Below, piece after piece: positions 15,201 to 22,910 of a stretch of DNA of 34,839 nt. Below the pieces are notes generated by a model, which did not search any database, was not told where the DNA came from, and was given only the letters and a program-made list of their open reading frames with translations. Each line of letters opens with the position of its first letter. Position 1 is the first letter of the stretch. The stretch lies in NCBI RefSeq assembly GCF_015356865.1, contig NZ_JAAFZA010000103.1, positions 1 through 34,839 on the forward strand. The letters are read 5' to 3'. The DNA comes from Catenulispora pinisilvae (GTDB taxonomy: Bacteria; Actinomycetota; Actinomycetes; Streptomycetales; Catenulisporaceae). The translations under genes were made by a program, and so were the position numbers.

Positions 15201-15258
15201 GCGCGCGGACCGGTCCGAGCAGCCCGTACTGCACCACCACTGACCAATCCCACCTCAT
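12247..15258 (-). CDS. AfsR-like SARP regulator (OmpR-type HTH, BTAD, NB-ARC, TPR)
   Basis: The product is 1003 aa, close to the roughly 990 of AfsR. Domains in order are: winged-helix DNA-binding domain (about 10-100, LGTVRTYAFRLRKVFG recognition region), bacterial transcriptional activation domain (about 105-253, VDLFTFEDHV to GAELGELHQRILRADPAL), NB-ARC ATPase (about 297-570) with Walker A GLGGVGKT (327-334), Walker B RRVLIVLD (403-410), VLVTSR and CGYLPLAVRIAAARL, and a C-terminal TPR array (about 690-980). Such proteins activate secondary-metabolism genes, with ATP binding and TPR contacts gating activity; AfsR is phosphorylated by AfsK-type kinases. No biosynthetic cluster is in view. 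The ATG at 15258 has a poor RBS; GTG at 15240 (VVVQYGLLGP) follows GAGGTGGGA and may be the real start. Confidence 0.93.
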   Translation of the reverse strand: MRWDWSVVVQYGLLGPVRALRVGVAGEPAEELKVGSPQQQAVLALLASRAGRVATADELIEGLWGEEPPEGALGTVRTYAFRLRKVFGAEAIASIAGGYALRAERSHVDLFTFEDHVTTAEQRRLSGDVAGARGELASALALWRGTPLAGIPGPYAESLRATLLERRTAAQESRIALDLSLGRVGDAVSELTVLTSEHPLREGLRAQLMLALYQTGRQAEALGVYADTRRLLRKELGVDPGAELGELHQRILRADPALARPAAENAEITFRATEAPVGSSVEKPPTIPAQLPADTADFTGRENLTRVLAARIATTVGQSVAVCALSGLGGVGKTALAIHLAHLVRSDFPDGQLYVDLRGGDPVPADPAWVLAAFLRGLGISEGETAQGLEERAAAYRSALAGRRVLIVLDNAQDAAQVRPLLPGAPGCAVLVTSRPKLTGLAGATFADLDVLDPGEAMNMFTRIVGEERLGMEHTAAIEVVALCGYLPLAVRIAAARLASRPRWRIGSLAARLSDQRRRLGELAVGDLAVRTAFELGYHQLSPAQADVFRRLSLLDSADVSAAAAAALLGQDEADTEEVLESLVDAAMLESASPGRYRYHDLLRLYAREQHEAEGGDPDDGFVKLLDFYLASMRLLRRIPVEELGLAPTRSIGREFDSVEAGVRWIADEGSSVDAVFNRRALTRPPCGADGVGPLALAVELLDHLVSLPGIERYAEELAAAARNAAAAAVECGDVRSEARVRHSLARILYATYQIEAAADEAERSHRAAESVGGDETQADAVNLLAMTYADLGRDAEAIALYERAISVSRTFGDVASEAAARQNMARSLFVVGRTDDALESTMAGLALCRALGDDVSTGYALFQTGSIYLQTRSYQESLTYFADAARYFADVHPPMEGAAHASSARALLGLGEPTRALEYAERAVSVLRETADTWQYATALAVLADVLDLAGQPERARGCREEALAMYVEIGDPEADRIRGMLSDPEATSVPVATSTPGRTSR

Positions 15259-15428
15259 GAACGTGGCCCCCGTGGCCGTGTCCTGCCGGGTCCCGCGGCA
15301 GTGTCGTGCCGCAGGCGAAAGTGAGGCCGGGGTGGACTAGACCGCTCGGACCCACCGGGCCACCATAGCGCGGGCATCCGACGTACGGACCAGTACAGTC
15401 CGGGTTGTCACTTACACGTCACATCGCC

Positions 15429-15466
15429 GGTGGCGGCCATCGAGCGGACGCCAGGCGACCGCCACC
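15429..15466 (-). terminator. Weak inverted repeat after the tricorn pair
   Basis: GGTGGCGG (15429-15436) and CCGCCACC (15459-15466) could form an 8-bp stem with a 22-nt loop starting 8 nt beyond the stop of tricorn 1. The long loop and missing U-tract make it doubtful. The rest of 15259-15473 presumably holds the promoter of the AfsR-like gene, but no clear element was recognised. Confidence 0.3.
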
Positions 15467-15473
15467 GTGGGCA

Positions 15474-18400
15474 TCACATCCAGGGCCGCTCCGGCGGGGT
15501 CGCCGCCGGGCGCTCCGCTAACTCGGCCAAGGCCAGGTCAACGGCCGCATCGAGCTGCGGATCGCGACCGGCGTTCGCGTCGGCCGGGGTGTATTCGACC
15601 TCGACGGTCGGGTCGCACCCGTGGTTCTCCAGGCCGTATCCCACCGAGTCGAACCAGTTCATGTACTTGGGCTGCGTCACCAAGGTCCCGTCGAGAAGCC
15701 GGAAGCGGGCGTCGATGCCGACCACGCCGCCCCACGTACGCATCCCGACAATAGGAACACCTCGGTCTTTAAGGTATTGATTGATGATGTCTCCATCGGA
15801 AGCGGAGTATTCATCGCAGACGGACACCAAAGGCCCGCGGACCGCGGACGGCGGATAGGTGCGGGGCACCTTCCCCCGCACCAGCTTCCACCCGGCAACC
15901 CGGCGCAGCAGTTGCTCGGCCACCAACGGCGAGGTGTTGCCGCCGCGGTTGTCGCGGGTGTCGACGATCAGGCCCTCACGCGCGGTCTGCGTGGCCAGAT
16001 CCCGGTGGAACTCGGCCCAACCGCGCGACCCCTGATCGGGAAGGTGGACATAGCCCAGGCGACCGCCAGAACGCTCCCGGACGTAGGCCCGCCGGTCGGC
16101 GACCCACGCCTGATAGCGCAGCAGACGGTCGTCTTCCAGGGGGACGATGACCACGTGGCGCGAGCGATCGGCCGAAGCGGCGGCGACATCAGGTGCCGGA
16201 CCGCGTTCCGCATCAGCTTCCGGACCGCGTTCGGTATCAGGTGCCGAACCGCGTTCGGCAGCAGCTTCCGGACCCCGTACGGCATCGCGTACCAGCAAGA
16301 CCTCGGTCGGCTTCCCGGCCTTGCCCGCCAGCAACGGCCCCGGCCCGAGTCTGGAGTCCACCGCCCGACCGTCTATAGCGGCCACCACATCGCCGACCCG
16401 CGCGCCGACCCCGGGAGCCTCGAACGGCGACCGCGCCTGCGGCACCGACGCGTCGCCCGGCAGAATCCGCGTGATCCGCCAACGGCCGTCCGCGTCCCGC
16501 TCCAGATCCGCGCCGAGCCGGCCCTGGCACCGCGCGGGATCGGCGGCATGGCCGCTCTCGCGGACGTAGGCGTGCGAGGTGCCGAGCTCGCCGTGCACCT
16601 CCCAGAGCAGGTCCACCAGGTCGTCGTGCGAAGCCAGCGCCTCGGCCAGCGGCGCGTACCGCTCCCAGACCCCCGGCCAGTCGACGCCGCCCAAGTCGTC
16701 GCGCCAGAAGAAGTCGCGCTGGAGCAGCCACGCCTCCCGCAGCCCCTGCCGCCGCTCGGCGACCGGGTCCACGGTCACCCGGATCCGGTCCAGATCCAGC
16801 GGCTCCCGGTCGCCGTTGTCAGGACGCGCGTCAGCGGGCTGCAACCGCAGCACCCCGCCGTCGCGCACCAGCACCCGGCTGCCGTCGCCGCTCACGCAGA
16901 ACGCGTGCGCCTCGTCGGTGAGCGTCAGGACGTCCCGCTTGGCGAAGTCGTAGCGCCGCAGCCGGGGCTTGTCCACCTCGTTGGAGGGATCGGACATGCT
17001 GTCGCCGAGCGCACCGTGTTTGAAGCTCTCCAGCCACAACACGCCGCCCTTGGCCGCACGCAGGCTCGAATAGTCCCCGGTCGGGACCGGGAACGGCACG
17101 ACCCGTCCCGCGATCGCCTCGACGTCGACCCGGCTGCGCGGCGCGCCGGGACCACCGCCGTCGTCACCGCCGTCGTCACCGTCATCGGCACCCGACTTCG
17201 CCTCGTCCCGGATCGGCCGCCCCCGGAGCGACGGCGCGAACGGCGACGGCTCCTCGGCGGACAGCGGCACGAGATAGGGCCGGGCTCCCGGGACGAAGAA
17301 GAGGTCGAACACCTCGTCCGAGTAATAGGGGTCGTAGGTGCGGTTGGACAGGAACGCCAGATGCTTGCCGTCCACCGTGAACGCCGGGCTCCAGTCCAGG
17401 AACCGGCCGTCGGTGACGTCGAGCGGGGTCAGCGTCGCCACGTCCGCGAGCCGGATCTTGCGCGGCCCGTCCGCCCCGGTCCCCTCGGCCCAGGCCAGCC
17501 AGCGCGAGTCCGGCGAGAACACCGGGTCCTCGGCGAGCGTGCCCCAGGCGTGGTGCGGGCCGCTGGCGACGACCCGGGCCGTCCCGCTCTCGACGTCGAT
17601 CACCAGCAGCCGGTTGTCCTCGGTGGACACGGCCAGGTGCGCGCCGTCCGGCGAGGCCGCCAGCCCCGCGACCCGGGTCACCTCGCCGGTCAGGATCCTG
17701 CGGATCCCGCCGCCTACTTCACCGCCGTCCCCGCCGCCCTCGCCGCTCCGGTCACTGCCACCCTGGCCGACTCCTTCGCCGCCGCTCTGGCCGACCCCTT
17801 CGCCAACGCCCTCGCCAACAGCCTCCCCGCCGACCGGCCCGATCTCGATCGACCACTCGCCGCCGGCATCGGTCACCCAGGCGGCGTACCCGGTCTCGCC
17901 GAGCACCACCGGCTGCCGGGCCCGGACCCCCGGCGTGACCGCCAGCGCCCGCGCCGGACCGTCCTTGGCCGTCAGCCAGTGGATCGTCCCGCGCACGGTC
18001 ACCGCCGCGGCCCGGCCGGTCCGGTCGGCCGCGAACCCGCCGAGGTTCTTAGACGCCGCGACCGGATACTCCGCGCGGCCTATTCGGATGCCCGCCAGCC
18101 GGACGTCCAACGGCCGCGCCGCGCCGTCCAACTCCTCCAGCAGCCACAAGCGACCGCCGCGCATGAACACCACGCGCGTACCGTCGCTGCCGGCGTGCCG
18201 CGCGAAGTACCCGGACGGTTCATCAGTGTGCCGCCGGAGATCGGACCCGTCCGGCCGACACGAGTAGAGCTCTGACACTCCCCCGGCGTCGGACAGGAAC
18301 GCGGCCCGGTCGCCGACCCACATCGGCGCGTCGATGTTGCCCTCGTGCTCGCGCAGGATTCGCTGGAAGTCTCCAGAGCCCTCCGCGTCGACCCACAGTT

Positions 18401-18920
18401 TCCCCGCACGGCCTCCCCTATAGCGCTTCCACCAGGCCGCGTCATGCGTGATCCCGCGCCGCGTCATGACGGCGCCCTCGGGCCCGCCGACGGCGAGCGC
18501 CTGCAGAGTCCCATAAGGCAGCAGCTCAGGAACGCCGCCGGAGACCGGGAAGGCGTGCGCCCGCACGTCCCCGCGCTGCGGCAGCCGGCCGCCGGCCACG
18601 ATCACCTCGTCGGCCGAGGCCCAGCCGAGCACGTCGGTCCGGTCGTCGGCCCAGTAGGTCAACCGCGTGGCGGCGCCGCCGTCGACCGGGGCCGTGTAGA
18701 CCTCCGGCGACCCGTCGCGCTGCCGTGCCCACGCCACCCGCGCGCCGTCGGGCGACAGCCGCGGATGCCGCGCCGGCTGCCAGTCCGACGTGAACCGCGT
18801 GGCCCGCACCGGGCTGCCCTCGTGCGCGGGCAGCTCGGCGAGCCAGACGTCGTCTTCGGCGACGAACGTCAGCAGGTCCCCCGAAAGGTGCGGGAACCGC
18901 AGATACGAGGTCTGCGACAT
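15474..18920 (-). CDS. Tricorn protease homologue 1 (downstream paralogue)
   Basis: The product is 1148 aa. It opens YLRFPHLSGDLLTFVAEDDV, the usual start of tricorn beta-propellers. Two propellers (about 1-310 and 320-660) are followed by a helical domain, a PDZ domain (about 835-950) and an S41-type serine peptidase core. Catalytic motifs are present: TSHAYV with His783, SASDGDIINQ with Ser1041 and GLENHG with Glu1098. Tricorn degrades peptides released by the proteasome or Clp in the cytoplasm; no signal peptide is seen. The ATG overlaps the upstream paralogue stop in TGATG, so the two are coupled. Peculiarities absent from the other copy are a Gly/Glu/Val-rich insert (about 365-405), a 24-bp tandem repeat in the PDZ (16192-16287) and a low-GC patch covering the active-site Ser codon. 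Confidence 0.95.
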   Translation of the reverse strand: MSQTSYLRFPHLSGDLLTFVAEDDVWLAELPAHEGSPVRATRFTSDWQPARHPRLSPDGARVAWARQRDGSPEVYTAPVDGGAATRLTYWADDRTDVLGWASADEVIVAGGRLPQRGDVRAHAFPVSGGVPELLPYGTLQALAVGGPEGAVMTRRGITHDAAWWKRYRGGRAGKLWVDAEGSGDFQRILREHEGNIDAPMWVGDRAAFLSDAGGVSELYSCRPDGSDLRRHTDEPSGYFARHAGSDGTRVVFMRGGRLWLLEELDGAARPLDVRLAGIRIGRAEYPVAASKNLGGFAADRTGRAAAVTVRGTIHWLTAKDGPARALAVTPGVRARQPVVLGETGYAAWVTDAGGEWSIEIGPVGGEAVGEGVGEGVGQSGGEGVGQGGSDRSGEGGGDGGEVGGGIRRILTGEVTRVAGLAASPDGAHLAVSTEDNRLLVIDVESGTARVVASGPHHAWGTLAEDPVFSPDSRWLAWAEGTGADGPRKIRLADVATLTPLDVTDGRFLDWSPAFTVDGKHLAFLSNRTYDPYYSDEVFDLFFVPGARPYLVPLSAEEPSPFAPSLRGRPIRDEAKSGADDGDDGGDDGGGPGAPRSRVDVEAIAGRVVPFPVPTGDYSSLRAAKGGVLWLESFKHGALGDSMSDPSNEVDKPRLRRYDFAKRDVLTLTDEAHAFCVSGDGSRVLVRDGGVLRLQPADARPDNGDREPLDLDRIRVTVDPVAERRQGLREAWLLQRDFFWRDDLGGVDWPGVWERYAPLAEALASHDDLVDLLWEVHGELGTSHAYVRESGHAADPARCQGRLGADLERDADGRWRITRILPGDASVPQARSPFEAPGVGARVGDVVAAIDGRAVDSRLGPGPLLAGKAGKPTEVLLVRDAVRGPEAAAERGSAPDTERGPEADAERGPAPDVAAASADRSRHVVIVPLEDDRLLRYQAWVADRRAYVRERSGGRLGYVHLPDQGSRGWAEFHRDLATQTAREGLIVDTRDNRGGNTSPLVAEQLLRRVAGWKLVRGKVPRTYPPSAVRGPLVSVCDEYSASDGDIINQYLKDRGVPIVGMRTWGGVVGIDARFRLLDGTLVTQPKYMNWFDSVGYGLENHGCDPTVEVEYTPADANAGRDPQLDAAVDLALAELAERPAATPPERPWM
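16192..16287 (-). repeat. 24-bp tandem repeat, 4 copies, inside tricorn 1
   Basis: Units start at 16192, 16216, 16240 and 16264 and share the core CCGxACCGCGTTCGGxA on the + strand. They encode a repeated eight-residue motif resembling (A/S)-(E/P)-(A/D)-x-x-E-R-G within the PDZ region. The repeats keep the frame. The other tricorn copy lacks them. Confidence 0.85.
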
Positions 18921-21900
18921 CAGCGCTCGTACACTCCCAGCACGGACTTCGCCGCCGCCGGCGGCTCCTTCGCCAGCCCGTCCAGGGCGATCTCGATCGC
19001 CTTGTCCAGCTGCGGATCGCGCTCGGCGACGAAGTCCTGCGGCGCCATGGCCACCGGCACGGTCGGCTCGCAGCCGTGGTTCTCCAGGCCGTAGAGCCCC
19101 ACCGAGTCGAAGGCGAACGCGTACCGGGGCTGGCTCACGAACGTGCCGTCCACCAGGTAGAAGCAGTCGTCCATGCCGATGACGCCGCCCCAGGTGCGCG
19201 CCCCGACCACGGTCACCCCGTGGTCCTTGAGCGCCTGGTTGATGATGTCGCCGTCACTTCCGGCCTCCTCGTCGCACACCGAGACCAGCGGCCCGAGCGG
19301 CGCGTCGGGCGGATAGGTGGCCGGCTGCTCGCCGCGGGCGTACTCCCAGGCGATCGCCTTGCGGGTCAGCTTCTCGACCACCAGCGCGGAGGTCATGCCG
19401 CCGCGGTTGCCGCGGGTGTCGACCACCAGGCCGTCCTTCACGACCTGGGCGCCCAGGTCGCGGTGGAACTCGGCCCAGCCGGGCTCGGCCTGGTCGGGCA
19501 GGTGGACGTAGCCCAGGCGGCCGCCGGACTTCTCCAGAACATAGGCACGCCGGTCTGCGACCCACGCACGGTAGCGCAGCTGTACCTCGTCGGCGATCGG
19601 CACCACGACCACGGCGCGCGTGGTCCCGGCGGCGTTGCGCAGGGCCAGCTCGGTCGGCTGGCCCGCCTTGCCGGCCAGCAGCGCGGCCGGGCCGACGCGC
19701 GCCGGGACCGGGACGCCGTCCACGGCCGTGATCGCGTCACCGACCCGCGCCGCGACGCCCGGGGCCAGCAGCGGCGAGCGCGCCGCGGGCACCGAGCTGT
19801 CGCCCGGCAGGATCCTGACGATCCGCCACGTGCCGTCCGGATCCGGCGCGAGGTCCGCGCCGAGCAGGCCCTGCTGCCGGGCGTCGTCGTGGGACCGCTT
19901 CGGAGCGTCGACGTAGGCGTGCGAGGTCCGCAGCTCGCCTTGCAGTTCCCACAGCAGGTCGACGAAGTCGTCGTCGGTCGCGCAGGCGTCGACCAGCGGC
20001 GCGTAGCGCCCGCCCGCGGCGTCCCAGTCGATGCCGTCCATCGCCGGCTTGATGTAGTTCTCGACCTGGAGCCGCCAGGCCTCCGCGAACGCCTGCCGGC
20101 GCTCGGCCCCGGGGACCACCGTCAGCCGGATCCGGGACAGGTCCACGGTCTCCGGCTTCGCGTCGTCGTCGTCCTTGTCCGCCGGCCGCGTGGTCAGGGT
20201 GCCGTGGTCGGCGACGACCAGGCGCGTGCCGTCGCCGGAGACCGCGTAACCGTCGAGCTCACCGACCAGCGTCTGCTCCTCGCGCTTGCCGAAGTCGAAG
20301 CGCACCAGGGACGGCCGCGGCTCGTCCTGGCCGGAGCCGGCCAGCTGGGTGCCCAGCGCGCCGGTGAGCGGCTTGGCCAGCCAGGTGACGCCGCCCTTGA
20401 CGGCCGCGAGATCGGCGTAGGTGCCGGAGGCGACCGGGAACGGGACGGCGCGGGTGGTGATGCCGAAGGCGTCGATCACCGTGGCCGGGATATCAGAGTC
20501 CTTCTTCTCCTTGTCGTCGTCCTTGTCGCCGCTGTCCACCGGGCGCCCGCCGAGTTCGGGGTCGAACGGCGAGGGCTCGGTCTCGGCCAGCGGGACCAGG
20601 TAGGGCCGGACCGCGGGCAGGAAGGAGAAGTCGAAGAACATGTCCTCCTCGACCGTGTCGAAGGTCCGCGCCGACAGGAACGCCAAGTGCTTGCCGTCCG
20701 CGGTGAACACCGGGTTCCAGTCCCGGAACCGCGGCTCGGTGATGTCGGAGGTCTCCAGGCTCGCGACGTCGGCGACCCGGATCTGCCAGGAGTCCGGGAC
20801 CTCCGAGCGCTGGCTCCAGGCCAGCCACTTCGAGTCCGGCGAGAAAGCCGGGTCGGAGGCGAAGTTGACGCCCCAGCGCTGCATGGCGCGGAACTTGCCC
20901 TCGCCGTCGGCGACCACGCGCAGGGTGCCGGCTTCGACGTCGATCAGCAGCAGCTTGTTGTCGCGGGTGGTGGCGGCCAGGTGCTTGCCGTCCGGGGCGG
21001 CGACGAGTTCCAGGACGTACCCGAACTCGCCGGTGAGGATCCGGCGGCGGGCCGAGCCGTCGACGGCCGCGATCTCGAACGAGTACTGGCCCTCAGTGTC
21101 GACGATCCACACGGTCTGCCCGGTCTCGCCGAGCACGACCGGCAGCCGGTGGCGCGTGCCCGGCTCGACGCCGATGCCGCGCGCCGGGCCGTCCTTGTGG
21201 GTCAGCCAGTGCACGGTGCCGCGGACCTCGACGGCGCTGGCCCGGCCGGTGTGGTCCGGGCTGAACACTCCGAGGTGCTTCGCGGCGTCGATCGGGCGCC
21301 GGGTGGTGGCGGTGCGGGCGCCGGGCAGCTTGATGTCCAGCGGACGCGGGTCATCTTCCAGGTCCTCCATCACCCACAGCCGGCCGGCCCGCTGGAACAC
21401 GATGCGGACGCCGTCGGTGCTGGCGCTGCGCAGGTAGTAGCCGCCCTCGCCGGTGGTGTGGCGGCGCAGGTCGGTGCCGTCGGGCAGGGCGGAGTAGAGC
21501 TCCGCGACGTTGTCCTCGTGGTCGGAGTGGAAGACCACGCGGCCATCGAACCACATCGGGTCGCCCAGGTTGCCGTCCAGGTCGGCCAGGAACCGCTCGA
21601 ACTCGCCGCCGCCTTCGCGGTCGATCCACAGCTGGCCGGCCGCGCCGCCGCGATAGCCCTTCCACAGCCAGGAGTTGCCGGCGTAGAAGCGGCTCAGGAC
21701 CACCGGGCTGCCGGCCACACCGGGCTCGGCGACCGCCAGGCTCTTCAGGCTGCCGTACGGGAGCCGGGCGGGCTCGCCGCCTTCGAAGGGCACGGAGTGC
21801 GCGAAGTTGTAGAAGCGGTGGCCGTGGCCGCCCCAGCCGCGCACGATCACTTCGTCCGGGGACGCCCAGCCGATCGCCTCGGTGCGTGGGTGGCCCCAGT

Positions 21901-22165
21901 AGGTAAGCCGGTTGGTCGGGCCGCCGTCCACCGGCAGCGCGAACGCCTCGACGACGCCCTCCCGCGCGGAGGTCCACGCCAGGCGCGAGCCGTCCGGCGA
22001 CAGCAGCGGGCGTTTGACGGGGACCCGGTCCGAGGTCACCCGCCAGGCGCGGGCGGTAGCGGCGAAACCAGGCAGATCGGTGAGCCACACGTCGTCGTCG
22101 GCGACGAAGGCCAGAGTCGATCCGGACAGGTGCGGGTGGCGGAGGTACGTCGTCGTCTGCGTCAC
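18920..22165 (-). CDS. Tricorn protease homologue 2 (upstream paralogue)
   Basis: The product is 1081 aa from GTG at 22165 (TQTTTYLRHPHLSGSTLAFV), aligning with the start of the other copy; a longer frame to 22306 adds unlike sequence and is rejected. Architecture is two beta-propellers, a PDZ domain and an S41-type peptidase core. The catalytic set is complete: TSHAYV with His749, GSDGDIINQ with Ser970 and GLENHG with Glu1028. An acidic Lys/Asp linker (DSGDKDDDKEKKDSD) stands between propeller and protease, where the paralogue has a Gly/Asp-rich one. No Shine-Dalgarno is visible, and TACGTT ends 6 nt before the GTG, so the transcript may be leaderless. It is the first gene of a two-gene operon for cytoplasmic peptide turnover. 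Confidence 0.95.
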   Translation of the reverse strand: MTQTTTYLRHPHLSGSTLAFVADDDVWLTDLPGFAATARAWRVTSDRVPVKRPLLSPDGSRLAWTSAREGVVEAFALPVDGGPTNRLTYWGHPRTEAIGWASPDEVIVRGWGGHGHRFYNFAHSVPFEGGEPARLPYGSLKSLAVAEPGVAGSPVVLSRFYAGNSWLWKGYRGGAAGQLWIDREGGGEFERFLADLDGNLGDPMWFDGRVVFHSDHEDNVAELYSALPDGTDLRRHTTGEGGYYLRSASTDGVRIVFQRAGRLWVMEDLEDDPRPLDIKLPGARTATTRRPIDAAKHLGVFSPDHTGRASAVEVRGTVHWLTHKDGPARGIGVEPGTRHRLPVVLGETGQTVWIVDTEGQYSFEIAAVDGSARRRILTGEFGYVLELVAAPDGKHLAATTRDNKLLLIDVEAGTLRVVADGEGKFRAMQRWGVNFASDPAFSPDSKWLAWSQRSEVPDSWQIRVADVASLETSDITEPRFRDWNPVFTADGKHLAFLSARTFDTVEEDMFFDFSFLPAVRPYLVPLAETEPSPFDPELGGRPVDSGDKDDDKEKKDSDIPATVIDAFGITTRAVPFPVASGTYADLAAVKGGVTWLAKPLTGALGTQLAGSGQDEPRPSLVRFDFGKREEQTLVGELDGYAVSGDGTRLVVADHGTLTTRPADKDDDDAKPETVDLSRIRLTVVPGAERRQAFAEAWRLQVENYIKPAMDGIDWDAAGGRYAPLVDACATDDDFVDLLWELQGELRTSHAYVDAPKRSHDDARQQGLLGADLAPDPDGTWRIVRILPGDSSVPAARSPLLAPGVAARVGDAITAVDGVPVPARVGPAALLAGKAGQPTELALRNAAGTTRAVVVVPIADEVQLRYRAWVADRRAYVLEKSGGRLGYVHLPDQAEPGWAEFHRDLGAQVVKDGLVVDTRGNRGGMTSALVVEKLTRKAIAWEYARGEQPATYPPDAPLGPLVSVCDEEAGSDGDIINQALKDHGVTVVGARTWGGVIGMDDCFYLVDGTFVSQPRYAFAFDSVGLYGLENHGCEPTVPVAMAPQDFVAERDPQLDKAIEIALDGLAKEPPAAAKSVLGVYER

Positions 22166-22200
22166 CTGTCGAACGTAGGGCAAAGAGTTCCGACTGTGCC
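22166..22200 (-). promoter_or_regulatory. Candidate leaderless promoter of the tricorn operon
   Basis: On the minus strand TACGTT (matching the actinobacterial -10 TANNNT) lies at 22177-22172 and is followed by CGACAG and then the GTG start. Transcription starting at or next to the GTG would give a leaderless mRNA, consistent with the missing RBS. The -35 is weak (TGGCAC with an 18-nt spacer). Confidence 0.45.
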
Positions 22201-22256
22201 ACTGATAAGGGACGATGGACCCACACCGGGGTTTCGGCGCCCGGCACCTTGACGGA

Positions 22257-22289
22257 ACGGCGACCCCGGCCCAGGGCCGGAGTCGCCGT
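22257..22289 (-). terminator. Terminator after the small secreted protein gene
   Basis: Arms 22257-22271 and 22275-22289 form a 15-bp stem with a 3-nt loop. The one C-A mismatch on the + strand becomes a U-G pair in minus-strand RNA, so it fits termination of the gene at 22344. It separates that gene from the tricorn promoter. Confidence 0.75.
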
Positions 22290-22343
22290 CGGTTCGGACT
22301 CCTCACTCAGAACTCTGAGACGAGCTCTGAGGTGAGGCCCCCG

Positions 22344-22679
22344 CTAACCCCAGTAGCAGCGGTGGTGGAAGTAGCCGTGCCAGCCACCGTCCCAGCCGCC
22401 GCCCTGCCAGCCGACCACGCTGACCACCACGTTGCCGTTCCCGTTGTCGACCACGTCGCGGCTGCCCACGACGTTGCCGACGCCCTGCGTCACGTCGCCG
22501 CTGGTGCCCTGGACGACGTTGCCGTTGCCGGCCCCGCTGTTGTTGCCGGAGGTCGACCCCGTGGTGGTGCCGAGGTTCGACCCGGTGGCGCTGACGTCGG
22601 CGCTGGCAGCGCCGGCACCGGCGAGGATCAGGGCGGCGACCGTCGCGGTCGTCGCCAGGGTCTTGGTCACAAAAGACAT
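22344..22679 (-). CDS. Small secreted Gly/Asn/Val-rich repeat protein (putative surface protein)
   Basis: The ATG at 22679 has GGAGGA with 5 nt spacing; a longer frame to 22766 is rejected. The product is 111 aa: a clear Sec signal peptide (MSFVTKTLATTATVAALILA, cleavage near ASA-DV, about residue 28), then a Gly/Ser/Thr/Asn segment and short beta-prone repeats with G-N/D-V-V at GNVVQGTSGDVTQG, VGNVVGSRDVV and NGNGNVVVSVVGW, ending in an aromatic Trp/Gly/His/Tyr tail with a single Cys. Composition recalls amyloid-like surface proteins such as chaplins and rodlins, but it lacks the paired chaplin Cys and no family is recognised. It is probably exported to the cell surface. It is monocistronic, with its own terminator. 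Confidence 0.8.
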   Translation of the reverse strand: MSFVTKTLATTATVAALILAGAGAASADVSATGSNLGTTTGSTSGNNSGAGNGNVVQGTSGDVTQGVGNVVGSRDVVDNGNGNVVVSVVGWQGGGWDGGWHGYFHHRCYWG

Positions 22680-22850
22680 GCAGTCCTCCGTGTGCTTGTG
22701 AAGCCCCCCATCAGGGCCCGCACTGGGATTCTCACACCACGGAGCCGGTGATATGCGGATCATCACACTGAAACCACCGAAACAGGTCGGACCATGACAC
22801 GAAGGGCGTGCCGGTGCCGGACAGTCCGGGATTCGGGTGCGGGGTGGGGT

Positions 22851-22882
22851 GGTGAGGCAGTACTTTCCGCAGCCCCCTCACC
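22851..22882 (-). terminator. Weak hairpin downstream of mmsA
   Basis: GGTGAGG (22851-22857) and CCTCACC (22876-22882) give a 7-bp stem with an 18-nt loop about 28 nt past the mmsA stop. It is followed by a T/C-poor sequence, so termination is uncertain. Confidence 0.35.
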
Positions 22883-22910
22883 AGGTCATCCGCACCTCCG
22901 ACCTCCGACC

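Noticed and set aside
15621..18275. 884-codon + strand frame opposite tricorn 1
   Set aside because: It is a long antisense frame caused by high GC. Its composition is Arg/Pro/Gln-rich, and the minus-strand frame is an unmistakable tricorn with catalytic motifs.
19076..22252. 1058-codon + strand frame opposite tricorn 2
   Set aside because: It mirrors the GC-rich third positions of the tricorn gene and has no domain, RBS or normal amino acid composition.
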